From CAYSQW01 sp964433135 (GTDB taxonomy: Bacteria; Acidobacteriota; Aminicenantia; Aminicenantales; Aminicenantaceae), in assembly GCA_964433135.1 (NCBI GenBank), contig CAYSQW010000075.1, positions 1 to 12,853 on the forward strand: 12,853 bases of DNA, read 5' to 3'. Positions 6,480 to 12,853 of the stretch are shown here, piece after piece; position 1 is the stretch's first letter; the number at the start of each line of letters is the position of its first letter. The notes under the pieces were generated by a model. That model did no database searches, was not told the DNA's origin, and worked only from the letters and a program-made list of their open reading frames with translations. A program made the position numbers and the translations under genes.

Positions 6480-7984
6480 TGCGCCCGTAGGGGAAGGCCG
6501 AGCTTCCGGCGCAGCTTGTCAAAATCGATCCTCGGGATCTTCGAATGCGGGGAATCCTGCATCCCGTCCATGTCATCGATTAAGGCGATGACGGCGGCAC
6601 GGCCGTTTTCATCCTTGACGGCCTGAAGCGGGGTTTTCCCTCCCAGGGCGGGCAGCTTTTCCGTGGGCCATTCTTCGAAATAGTGCTGTTCCAAATGCCT
6701 TCGCATCGCGTCCTGAACTTCAGGGAGAGCGTTTAACTCATCGCTTCTTTTCTTCCGGCCGTCTATCTCTTCCTGAGAGAGTTCGGGAAAATCATAAGGA
6801 TCCTGATACATGGTTTTGCTGTAGGCGATAAGCTCCCCCAGATGACGTTTGAGCTTGGAACGCAGCCGTGCCGCCCTCTCCCGTGAGTTCGTCTCCGCGA
6901 TGAGCATATCCCCCTCGATGCGGAAGCCGCCGAGAACTGAACGGGGCTTGTCGGGATATTTCCGGCTCCTGGCCTTCAGCCAAGTCCATGTGTCGTCATG
7001 TTCACAGTAATCGAAGCTTCGCAGACGGGACAATCGTTTGCGCAAGACCGCTTCATCGCGGATGCGGAAATGGATTTCCGTCAGGACGACCTCTTCTCCG
7101 TCCGTGGTCACCAGCACGGGGAGCTCGTCACGGTCCGCCTCCTCGTGAGGCCCCCTGCCTTCAGCCGCCGGGAAGAACGATCCGTGCCCCGTTCCCTCGA
7201 GGATGTACGCGGCCCAGAATACGGCGGACTCTTTCTGTGATTCGGCTAAATAACTCTCCCGGGAAACGAGATCCGCTTGGGGACTGCGGCTGAAATCATC
7301 CATCTGCATTCCGATCACCCGCTTCAATCCCGGCTTCGCTTTGTTTTCGAAAATATAGGGCGTCGTATAGAAAATGGAAGCGTCGGGGAATCCCATCCGG
7401 CGCGCATACCAGACCTCTCCCACCACGGGCTCCACATTCAGCAGCCGGCGCACATGAAGGACCGTAAAACGCTCTCCGGTCCCCAGTTCCTCGACGACGG
7501 CGGAATCCGTATCGATGGATTCCTCGATGATCTCGAAAAAGGTCAGATAGCTCTCACTCATATGCCGAAGATAGGTCGGTCCTGGTTCATGAAGCCCCTT
7601 TATAATGGGGTCCGCGAGCATGCGCTCCGCCACCGTCTCCCGGCTGGTCCCGAACCTGAGGTCAAAATACATCCAACTTACGAAAAGACTGTCCGAGATC
7701 CCGTTCTTTTCTCCGGGGTGGAACTGTTTTTCGAAATTCATAACGGCGTTATCGAACTCCTTGCCGCCTTCATCGAACTGCGAGATCTTCTTCGCGTAGA
7801 TTGCCAGCGGGGGAAGAAGTTCCATATAGTCGTCCCAGATCGTTCCCGTTCGTTCCGATTCCGGAAACCATTCATCCGGCGCCGGCATAAACCCGCTTTC
7901 CGACAATTCGGCTCCGCAGCATTTTTTATACTTTTTCCCGCTTCCGCAGGGACAAGGATCATTACGCCCGGTTTTTTTGCTCAT
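6476..7984 (-). CDS. SEC-C motif protein of unknown function
   Basis: The 502-residue soluble protein begins with a clear SEC-C zinc motif: NDPCPCGSGKKYKKCCG, with C11-x-C13 and C22-C23. The long middle region has no motif I can assign. The C-terminal third shows two segments seen in other SEC-C proteins. One is LGGFRIEGDMLIAETNSRERA followed by RLRSKLKRHLGELI. The other is WPTEKLPALGGKTPLQAV, a block also found near antitoxin-like C-termini. The SEC-C motif is best known from SecA, where it mediates zinc-dependent binding, so a protein-interaction role is possible. No enzyme active site is evident. The ATG at 7984 starts directly on the SEC-C motif but has no strong Shine-Dalgarno. The gene sits alone between two toxin-antitoxin-like modules. 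Confidence 0.75.
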   Translation of the reverse strand: MSKKTGRNDPCPCGSGKKYKKCCGAELSESGFMPAPDEWFPESERTGTIWDDYMELLPPLAIYAKKISQFDEGGKEFDNAVMNFEKQFHPGEKNGISDSLFVSWMYFDLRFGTSRETVAERMLADPIIKGLHEPGPTYLRHMSESYLTFFEIIEESIDTDSAVVEELGTGERFTVLHVRRLLNVEPVVGEVWYARRMGFPDASIFYTTPYIFENKAKPGLKRVIGMQMDDFSRSPQADLVSRESYLAESQKESAVFWAAYILEGTGHGSFFPAAEGRGPHEEADRDELPVLVTTDGEEVVLTEIHFRIRDEAVLRKRLSRLRSFDYCEHDDTWTWLKARSRKYPDKPRSVLGGFRIEGDMLIAETNSRERAARLRSKLKRHLGELIAYSKTMYQDPYDFPELSQEEIDGRKKRSDELNALPEVQDAMRRHLEQHYFEEWPTEKLPALGGKTPLQAVKDENGRAAVIALIDDMDGMQDSPHSKIPRIDFDKLRRKLGLPLRAH

Positions 7985-8405
7985 GATAATTTAAACATAA
8001 TGTATATTTGGATCAGGATAAAGTCAAAAAGTTAATCATGATGGCTATTTTTATCGGAATCACATGACAGGGAAGCGGACGCTTGACCGAAGTTCATCCG
8101 GTGTTATCACTTTCCGTATTAAGAAGGCATCGCCCCTGCCCTATTTCCGGACGGAATATGATATTTTCCCAATGTTGATTTCATATTCGAAGCGGCATTT
8201 TAAATAAATTATACTGTTTTAATACAAATATTATATTCACACTCCTTTGTTCACATATACTGAGTGTTCGTTATATTTAATAATATTAAATTTAAATAAA
8301 ATATTATCGCTTGGATATAATCACTTTATAAATAGTATTTATTAATTAATTCTTGACAATTGTTCATTATTTAATTATGTTCATATTATATGAACATCAC
8401 ACATT
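7985..8405. other. AT-rich intergenic region without a gene
   Basis: About 420 bp, strongly AT-rich, lie between the divergent SEC-C and AbiEi genes. The right end holds the AbiE promoter and operator. Further left, TGTTCAC (8248) and TGTTCGT (8265) resemble the operator half-site TGTTCAT and share its 17-bp step. I see no convincing ORF, RNA gene or terminator in the rest. Confidence 0.6.
8353..8381 (+). promoter_or_regulatory. Near-consensus promoter of the AbiE operon
   Basis: TTGACA (8353-8358), a 17-bp spacer and TATGTT (8376-8381) form a good sigma70 promoter. Transcription would begin near 8388, giving a leader of about 50 nt to the ATG at 8439. Confidence 0.7.
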
Positions 8406-8412
8406 ATGAACA
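8361..8412. promoter_or_regulatory. Nested palindromic operator of the AbiE operon
   Basis: A perfect inverted repeat with 9-bp arms (ATGTTCATA, 8377-8385, and TATGAACAT, 8389-8397) around a 3-bp centre covers the -10 box and the expected start site. Extra half-sites flank it symmetrically: TGTTCAT at 8361-8367, 17 bp before the inner TGTTCAT, and ATGAACA at 8406-8412, 16 bp after the inner ATGAACA. Inner and outer pairs share a centre near 8387. Characterised AbiEi antitoxins bind paired inverted repeats cooperatively and repress their own operon, which fits this layout. Confidence 0.7.
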
Positions 8413-8438
8413 CCTGTGATGTGATAAAGGGGATACGA

Positions 8439-9470
8439 ATGCAAAAAAATGAGATTCTTAAAAAAGCAGTGCAGGCATTTCAAAAAAACACCGGCCTAAA
8501 TGTAATAATAACCACGAAGCAGCATAATAATTTGAATTTCGAGAATAATCGAATCGATACGTTCATAAAGCTATTTTGGGAGGACCTTGAGTTTGAATTC
8601 TCCGTTGAAGTGAAAAATGTCGTGAATCATGCGGTATTGGGAATCTTGATTGACCGATTCCGAATGATCCAAAAACGGGGCATTATGATTGCACATTACA
8701 TCAATCGAAATTTAGCAGAAGTTCTAAAGAACAATAACATCCAATTTTTGGATACGGCAGGAAATGCCTATATCAATACGCCTCCAGTGTTTGTGTTTCT
8801 TACAGGTCAAAAAGCAAGTGCAAAATATGATATCGATACAGCGGCTCACACATTAAATCCAGCCGCTCTTCAAGTGCTTTATGCGCTGTTATGCGAACCT
8901 GCCTTGGTAAATGAGACATACAGGAATATCGCCGTTAACGCACAAGTTGCGCTGGGATCCGTCCATAAGACTTTATATGAATTGAAGAAAACCGGACACT
9001 TGGTGGAACCTGCCAAAAATCGCAGACTCCTGATAAGGAAGAAGGAGCTCCTCGAAAGATGGGTGACGGAATATCCTCGCCGGCTGCGTCCTAGATTATT
9101 GATAGGGCGATTCCAGGCGCAGGAAAACAATTGGTGGAAAAATCAAGATATCCGGAAATTCGGCGCCTATTGGGGAGGGGAAATCGCGGCAAAAAAGCTC
9201 ACTGAATACCTTAAACCTCACAAAGCCACCATATACATGGAAAAATTGAATAGTGAATTCATTCTGAGATATCGGCTTGAAAAAAACCGGGAGGGAAACA
9301 TTGAGATTATGCGGATATTCTGGGATGACACCTTGAATCATTTAACGGAGGATGCCGTTCATCCCATATTGATTTATGCTGATCTTATGGCATTGGCTGA
9401 AAGCAGAGCAGCGGAAACAGCCAGGATCATTTATGAAACAAAGATCACTGAACTTATCGGAAAAGATTGA
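8439..9470 (+). CDS. AbiEi-family antitoxin / transcriptional repressor, type IV toxin-antitoxin
   Basis: The 343-residue protein matches the long AbiEi-type antitoxins. In numbering from the upstream ATG at 8406, the N-terminal part (1-145) contains FSVEVKN and the family block FLDTAGNAYINTPP. A winged helix-turn-helix follows at about 151-208 (LNPAALQVLYALLCEP, then VALGSVHKTLYELKKTGHLV). The C-terminal part ends with HPILIYADLMALAESRAAETA, a conserved stretch of this family. The ATG at 8439 is preferred: AAGGGG lies 6 nt before it, whereas the ATG at 8406 has no ribosome binding site and overlaps an operator half-site. It overlaps the toxin gene by 38 nt. Base composition is clearly more AT-rich than the SEC-C or SfsA genes, suggesting transfer. 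It should repress the promoter and counter the nucleotidyltransferase toxin without direct contact. Confidence 0.82.
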   Translation: MQKNEILKKAVQAFQKNTGLNVIITTKQHNNLNFENNRIDTFIKLFWEDLEFEFSVEVKNVVNHAVLGILIDRFRMIQKRGIMIAHYINRNLAEVLKNNNIQFLDTAGNAYINTPPVFVFLTGQKASAKYDIDTAAHTLNPAALQVLYALLCEPALVNETYRNIAVNAQVALGSVHKTLYELKKTGHLVEPAKNRRLLIRKKELLERWVTEYPRRLRPRLLIGRFQAQENNWWKNQDIRKFGAYWGGEIAAKKLTEYLKPHKATIYMEKLNSEFILRYRLEKNREGNIEIMRIFWDDTLNHLTEDAVHPILIYADLMALAESRAAETARIIYETKITELIGKD

Positions 9471-10308
9471 TAAAACAACTGTTGAGCTGTTTTCTTCAAT
9501 GAATCAAGTTACCTCAAATCTGAATATCCCATTTTTTTTGGTTGGTGCAATGGCAAGAGATTTTCTTCTGGAAAAATTGCATGAAATATCAACCTTTAGA
9601 GCAACCGTTGATTACGATTTGGGTGTTCAATTGGAGAGTTGGGAATCCTTCGTCATGTTAAAATCAGCACTCATTAAGACCGGATGCTTAACCGAAACAC
9701 GGGAATACCATCGTCTCCTTTATAAAAACAGCAAAAATGTCGACCTTATTCCCTTTGGCCGGATTGGAGGTAGAAAAAAGGTCCTCAAGTGGCCCCCAAC
9801 CGGGGACGTTGAAATGAATATTGCAGGCTTTGAAGCCGCCTATGAATCAGCTGTATATATTGTCATCCAAAACAACCCGCGGATCGAAATAAAAGTCGTC
9901 TCCTTGCCCGGCTTGGCCGCTCTGAAAATTTTTTCCTGGAATGACAGAAGTTATGAAAAAACCACCGATGCAGCCGATTTGGCGGTCATCCTCCGTTCAT
10001 ATTCGGATGCCGGAAATTCCGATAGGATTTATGAAAACCGCATGGAATTGTTGAAACAAAGAGATTACGATTATGTGTCTGCTGGAGCCGGGCTTCTTGG
10101 AGAGGATATCAAGCGAATATTAAAAAATGGTTCATTAAAAAAGGTTTTAGCCATTTTGAAAAATGAAATCGGGGTAAAAGACAAGTACCGGCTCATTGAA
10201 GACATGATCCGATCCGGAGTTATTTCAGGCCAAGATTTTGCCGGCATGCTCAATCTCCTTGAAGAGATGACTAGAGGCATAGAAAAACCCGTTCCAATCC
10301 CCGGATAA
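9433..10308 (+). CDS. AbiEii/AbiGii-type nucleotidyltransferase toxin
   Basis: The 291-residue protein is a DNA polymerase beta-like nucleotidyltransferase. FFLVGAMARDFLL (residues 35-46) replaces the usual GG/GS helix motif. R56-A-T58-V-D60-Y-D62 gives the R-x-T-x-D-x-D catalytic carboxylates. Later LPGLAALKIFSWNDR and TTDAADLAVIL supply the conserved Lys and Asp of AbiEii motifs III and IV. Related toxins (AbiEii, MenT) add nucleotides to tRNA ends or other targets and stop growth, giving phage-triggered abortive infection in some hosts. AGGA at 9423-9426 lies 6 nt before the ATG at 9433; an ATG at 9376 in the same frame has no such site. The 38-nt overlap with the antitoxin gene implies coupled translation. 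Confidence 0.82.
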   Translation: MKQRSLNLSEKIDKTTVELFSSMNQVTSNLNIPFFLVGAMARDFLLEKLHEISTFRATVDYDLGVQLESWESFVMLKSALIKTGCLTETREYHRLLYKNSKNVDLIPFGRIGGRKKVLKWPPTGDVEMNIAGFEAAYESAVYIVIQNNPRIEIKVVSLPGLAALKIFSWNDRSYEKTTDAADLAVILRSYSDAGNSDRIYENRMELLKQRDYDYVSAGAGLLGEDIKRILKNGSLKKVLAILKNEIGVKDKYRLIEDMIRSGVISGQDFAGMLNLLEEMTRGIEKPVPIPG

Positions 10309-10614
10309 AACCGCCGGGATGTTATTTGCGGCCGGGGAGCCTTTTCAAACCACACTTTCCCCGTGCTCCCCTAAAGAACATGGGCTAAGCCGACCTGCAG
10401 ACTCAGAGGAAGCTTCTAAAAGACCCTCAAACTATAAAGCCATAAACAGACTTTTCGGATCAGACGCACATATTTAGCTGAAGCGGGTTCTTAAAATGCG
10501 GGCAAGCGAACCGAGGCCGACATGGAGTAAGCCGGATAAAAAAACAGGAGAGGATAAACCCGGCGGCAGTCATTTAAATACTCAATAATCACTTTTTAAA
10601 GGGAGGTTTTTCAG
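10309..10614. other. Intergenic region without a gene
   Basis: About 306 bp separate the AbiE operon from the secreted-protein gene. A perfect 7-bp inverted repeat (GGGGAGC at 10334-10340, GCTCCCC at 10365-10371) has a 24-nt loop and no U-tract, so it is not a convincing terminator. Another short inverted repeat (CCCGG/CCGGG) straddles the toxin stop codon. No clear promoter for the next gene was found; its strong ribosome binding site GGGAGG is at the right end. Confidence 0.5.
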
Positions 10615-11073
10615 ATGAGGAAGAGCGCCATGATTCTTTCATTCATTATTTTATGCGGCATCGCCTATGGTCAGAATATAGATGAGATCGACATTCTCAT
10701 CGAGAAAGGAGAATTCTTTCGCGCTGAAAATATGATCAAACAGGAATTATTCAATAACGAGGCTTTGTCTCAAGCAAAAGCCAAAGATTATTGGGACCGG
10801 TTAACAAGAATCGACAATATCCGGAAAGATTACCCTTACACCCATGATGAGGTGTTTAAGGAGTTAAAATCCGAGATGCCCGATCTGACCCCCTCCGACA
10901 TCAGCCGATGGGAAAAAGACACCACGCTCGAATGCCGCATCATCGACGGCCGGAAAAAGTATTTCCGGTCGTTTTCCTACAACCTCTTCGCCTTGAACCG
11001 GGAAGCCGCCGGCCGCAGGCTCCCCAAAAAACCTTCCCCCAAAAAGCCTAAAAAATATGACCCCATCAGATGA
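10615..11073 (+). CDS. Secreted N-terminal fragment of a transglutaminase-domain-type protein, probably cut short by the IS
   Basis: A signal peptide is clear: basic MRKS, a hydrophobic run to about residue 16, and a likely cleavage at AYG-Q (19/20). The mature part is helical and contains DYPYTHDEVFKELKSEMPDLTPSDISRWE, then LECRIIDGRKKYFRSFSYNLF. I recognise that layout from the N-terminal region of secreted transglutaminase-domain proteins. Those are much longer, and the catalytic Cys-His-Asp domain is absent here. The chain ends in a Lys/Pro-rich segment (KKPSPKKPKKYDPIR). The stop TGA at 11071-11073 coincides with the apparent right end of the IS21 remnant, so the stop is probably supplied by the IS. 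GGGAGG lies 9 nt before the ATG. It could instead be a complete small secreted protein. Confidence 0.6.
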   Translation: MRKSAMILSFIILCGIAYGQNIDEIDILIEKGEFFRAENMIKQELFNNEALSQAKAKDYWDRLTRIDNIRKDYPYTHDEVFKELKSEMPDLTPSDISRWEKDTTLECRIIDGRKKYFRSFSYNLFALNREAAGRRLPKKPSPKKPKKYDPIR

Positions 11074-12600
11074 CTGACGTCAACCATTAATTCTCTCTGG
11101 CGACATTTATTTTTCCCGTTGATTCCTGATTCAGACTTATTCATTTTATTGAGTTTTGTGTTTTGCTTTTTCCATCCGGTAGCTCGGGAGATTCATCTCC
11201 AGGATAACGCTGTGATGGATCAAGCGGTCTATTGCGGCGGCCGTTGTCATAGGATCCTTGAAGATGTTTTCCCATTTGGAGAAAGGGAGATTCGAGGTGA
11301 TCATCACGCTGGCTCGCTCATATCGATAATTCATAAGGGTAAAAAGGACCTCCATCTCCTCCCGGCTTTGTTGAACGCATCCAAAATCATCGATGATAAT
11401 CGCGTCGAAACGACCCATCTTTTTAAGCAGCTTTTCAAGTTCCAAGCTCCGTTTGGCGATCAGCCGTTCCTGGACCAAGAGCGCGCAGGTCGTATAGAGG
11501 ACTCTTCTGTTTTTCTGCACCAACTCGAGACCGATAGCGCAGAGAAGATGGGTTTTTCCACTTCCGGGATTTCCGAAGGCCAGGATGTTTTCCTTCCTGT
11601 TAAGGAAGGATCCATCAAGGAGCGCTTTGACCTGATGTTGCAGTTTTGGAGGGAGGCGTTTCATGTCGAAGTTTTCGAGATTTTTATCTAGGGGTAATTT
11701 CGAGGCTCTCATCAGACGTGCAATCCGATTGTTATATCTGACTTCACACTCTCTGGATAGGAGTTCCAGAAGATAATCCTCATAACGCATGGTTTCCTGT
11801 TCGGCGATGTGGCTGAGCTCTTTATAATAATCCCGGATACCGGAAAGACAGAGAGTTTTAAGGCAGGTTTGAAGCTTTTCTTTATTGCCGCCCATAAACC
11901 GCCTCGCGTTCTAAAAGAACATCGTAATGACCCAGATCGATTTTATCTATGCGGACATCGCGGGGAACCTCCATTTCATTCCCAGATTCCAGGATTTTTT
12001 TGATAGTATCCGCGTGCACAGGAAGCTCTTTTTCAAAAACGATCCGCAGGGCCTGATCTACACCTGATTCGCTCTCTTGAGCCGCCAAGTGCAGTATTTT
12101 GAGGTATTCTTTGCTTGCCCGAGATGATTTTATACAGAGATGATCGTATACCATGCGGAATCGGATCGTCGGAAAAAGATCATCCTTGTAGCGGTAATTT
12201 TCAAAGGCCCCCGGTTTCCGCAACAGATTCTCAATGATATGCCTGTATTGGATATGGTGCTGATGCTCACCTCGCAGCCGAGGTATCCGATCTACCTTTC
12301 TCTGGCTGTAATACACTTCAAAATATTCCGCATAGAGTTTTACCCGGACGGTTTCCCCTTTAAGCCGACTATGAAGAGAATATGTGTTTTTTGCTACCTG
12401 TATGGTACTGGATGGATTAACCCTGACTTGAAGCCAGCGGAAGTCATCCAAACGACTCTCAGGCAGTCTATGAATAAGCCGGACTTCCTCTATAAATCGT
12501 TCTCTCCGGCCCATATTACGCTGTGTAAATAAGTTTCGCAAAAAGAGCTCGTAGGATCTCCGACTTTCAAAATCACGACTCCCACGAAGCATCAGGGCCT
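11071..12600 (-). mobile_element. Truncated IS21-family element (istB intact, istA C-terminal part only)
   Basis: The two IS21-type genes overlap on the minus strand, with istB closest to the right end, as usual. Beyond istB the non-coding end (about 11071-11145) contains TGAC motifs, CTGGCGACATTTATTTTTCCC and AT-rich sequence resembling IS21 ends. The exact tip (11071 or 11075) is not certain. The left end and the catalytic half of istA are missing, so no matching inverted repeat exists in the window and the element cannot move by itself. Confidence 0.7.
11146..11895 (-). CDS. istB: IstB, ATPase helper of IS21-family transposition
   Basis: The 249-residue AAA+ ATPase appears complete. It has an N-terminal helical region, Walker A at 108-115 (GNPGSGKT), Walker B at about 164-170 (DAIIIDD), sensor I ITSN (199-202) and AAAIDRLIHHSVILEMNLPSYR at the end. 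IstB loads on DNA, remodels it and recruits the IstA transposase to the target. The gene starts inside the end of istA: ATGGGCGGCAATAA is shared, with the TAA ending istA, and GAGGCGG serves as ribosome binding site. The protein looks intact although its transposase partner is broken. Confidence 0.9.
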   Translation of the reverse strand: MGGNKEKLQTCLKTLCLSGIRDYYKELSHIAEQETMRYEDYLLELLSRECEVRYNNRIARLMRASKLPLDKNLENFDMKRLPPKLQHQVKALLDGSFLNRKENILAFGNPGSGKTHLLCAIGLELVQKNRRVLYTTCALLVQERLIAKRSLELEKLLKKMGRFDAIIIDDFGCVQQSREEMEVLFTLMNYRYERASVMITSNLPFSKWENIFKDPMTTAAAIDRLIHHSVILEMNLPSYRMEKAKHKTQ

Positions 12601-12796
12601 GGTCCAATGCCCTTTTTTGAAGTTCGCTCCCCTGTATGCCCTCAGGGAATCCGAGATAATTCTCGATGTTGCCTGCCCAGCCAAGAGGTGAACGGCCATT
12701 GCTTATGACCATAGTGGACAACCCTCCGCGGGCGGTATATATCGATGAAGAAAGTCCTGCAGGGCCTGCGCCCAATATAAGTACATCAAACTTCAT
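11882..12796 (-). CDS. Chimeric ORF: thioredoxin-reductase-like N-terminus fused to the C-terminal part of IstA
   Basis: One uninterrupted frame of 304 residues joins two unrelated families. Counting from the ATG at 12796, residues 1 to about 62 are a flavoprotein reductase start: MKFDVLILGAGPAGLSSSIY carries the GxGxxG FAD motif, and GNIENYLGFPEGIQGSEL is the thioredoxin-reductase block. From about residue 60-67 onward the chain is the C-terminal half of IstA: ALMLRGSRDFESRRSYELFL, VNPSSTIQVAKNTYSL, RIPRLRGEHQHHIQYRHII, then KPGAFENYRYKDDLFP. The IstA helix-turn-helix and D,D,E catalytic core are absent, as are the NADPH-binding and CxxC parts of the reductase. AGGAG (12809-12805) lies 8 nt before the ATG at 12796; a GTG at 12805 overlaps it and is rejected. 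Neither original activity is expected. Confidence 0.8.
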   Translation of the reverse strand: MKFDVLILGAGPAGLSSSIYTARGGLSTMVISNGRSPLGWAGNIENYLGFPEGIQGSELQKRALDQALMLRGSRDFESRRSYELFLRNLFTQRNMGRRERFIEEVRLIHRLPESRLDDFRWLQVRVNPSSTIQVAKNTYSLHSRLKGETVRVKLYAEYFEVYYSQRKVDRIPRLRGEHQHHIQYRHIIENLLRKPGAFENYRYKDDLFPTIRFRMVYDHLCIKSSRASKEYLKILHLAAQESESGVDQALRIVFEKELPVHADTIKKILESGNEMEVPRDVRIDKIDLGHYDVLLEREAVYGRQ

Positions 12797-12801
12797 TGTG
12801 A

Positions 12802-12852
12802 TCACTCCTCCCTCAATATATCTATGACATCATAAAGGTTCTTTTCTGTCAG
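12802..12852 (-). CDS. 3' end of an unidentified gene upstream of the reductase
   Basis: On the minus strand the last bases of the window are open from the edge and encode LTEKNLYDVIDILREE followed by TGA. The stop lies 5 nt before the ATG at 12796, and the AGGAG ribosome binding site overlaps the last codons. That arrangement is typical of two co-transcribed, translationally coupled genes. Sixteen residues are too few to name the product. Confidence 0.5.
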   Translation of the reverse strand: MTEKNLYDVIDILREE

Positions 12853-12853
12853 G

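Noticed and set aside
7277..8035. 252-codon plus-strand frame opposite the SEC-C gene
   Set aside because: It is antisense to the CxC...CC-bearing SEC-C protein, with no family features and no start signal.
7985..8405. CRISPR or tandem-repeat structure in the AT-rich gap
   Set aside because: No repeated unit with regular spacers is present. The similarity is simple AT-richness plus short half-sites.
8406..8438. Upstream ATG at 8406 as the AbiEi start
   Set aside because: It has no ribosome binding site and overlaps an operator half-site. The ATG at 8439 has AAGGGG at 6 nt.
9376..9432. Upstream ATG at 9376 as the AbiEii start
   Set aside because: It has no ribosome binding site and would add 19 residues unlike the family. 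AGGA precedes the ATG at 9433.
10334..10371. Inverted repeat GGGGAGC / GCTCCCC as terminator of the AbiE operon
   Set aside because: The 24-nt loop is long and no T-run follows, so it may be chance or a protein site.
11119..11691. 190-codon plus-strand frame opposite istB
   Set aside because: It is antisense to a complete AAA+ ATPase with Walker A and B motifs. It is a shadow frame.

Overview
The window is bacterial DNA: compact genes on both strands, sigma70-type promoters and Shine-Dalgarno sequences. It looks like a mosaic. Housekeeping-type genes of moderately high GC alternate with more AT-rich accessory modules and a broken insertion sequence. The lineage cannot be fixed from sequence alone. 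The gene families (two-PAS HisKA_2 kinase, SfsA, SEC-C protein, mobile mystery A/B pair, AbiE pair, IS21) fit a free-living Gram-negative-type environmental bacterium, and an assembled metagenomic contig is possible.

Region 1 (3-4889) is mainly chromosomal. It holds the 3' part of an alkaline-phosphatase-superfamily phosphodiesterase (+), a pair of REP-like GC-rich repeats between convergent genes, a small ICMT-type membrane methyltransferase (-) and a PAP2 phosphatase (-). A divergent soluble PAS-PAS-HisKA_2 histidine kinase (+) with its own promoter follows, then a convergent SfsA-family nuclease (-).

Region 2 (4890-10308) looks like an accessory or defence-type island. It opens with an XRE regulator overlapping a Fic protein, matching mobile mystery proteins A and B. 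Their promoter is near consensus, carries a palindrome in its spacer, lies at the end of three boxes at exact 33-bp steps, and probably makes a leaderless mRNA. Next come the remains of a second ICMT-like gene and a 502-residue SEC-C protein of unknown function (-). A 421-bp AT-rich intergenic region then leads to an AbiEi/AbiEii type IV toxin-antitoxin operon, whose promoter is overlapped by a symmetric nested palindrome. The two toxin-antitoxin-like modules are thus built alike: a TTGACA-17 promoter under a palindromic operator, and an antitoxin gene overlapping the toxin gene.

Region 3 (10309-12853) is a rearranged IS scar. A secreted protein resembling the N-terminal part of transglutaminase-domain proteins ends at the apparent right end of an IS21-family element. 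The element keeps istB and only the C-terminal part of istA. That istA fragment is joined in frame to the first 60-odd residues of a thioredoxin-reductase-like flavoprotein, which still has its own start and ribosome binding site. The last bases encode the end of the gene upstream of that reductase. The simplest reading is an IS insertion followed by a deletion from inside istA into a neighbouring reductase gene; an assembly join is the alternative to exclude.

No tRNA, rRNA or CRISPR array was seen.
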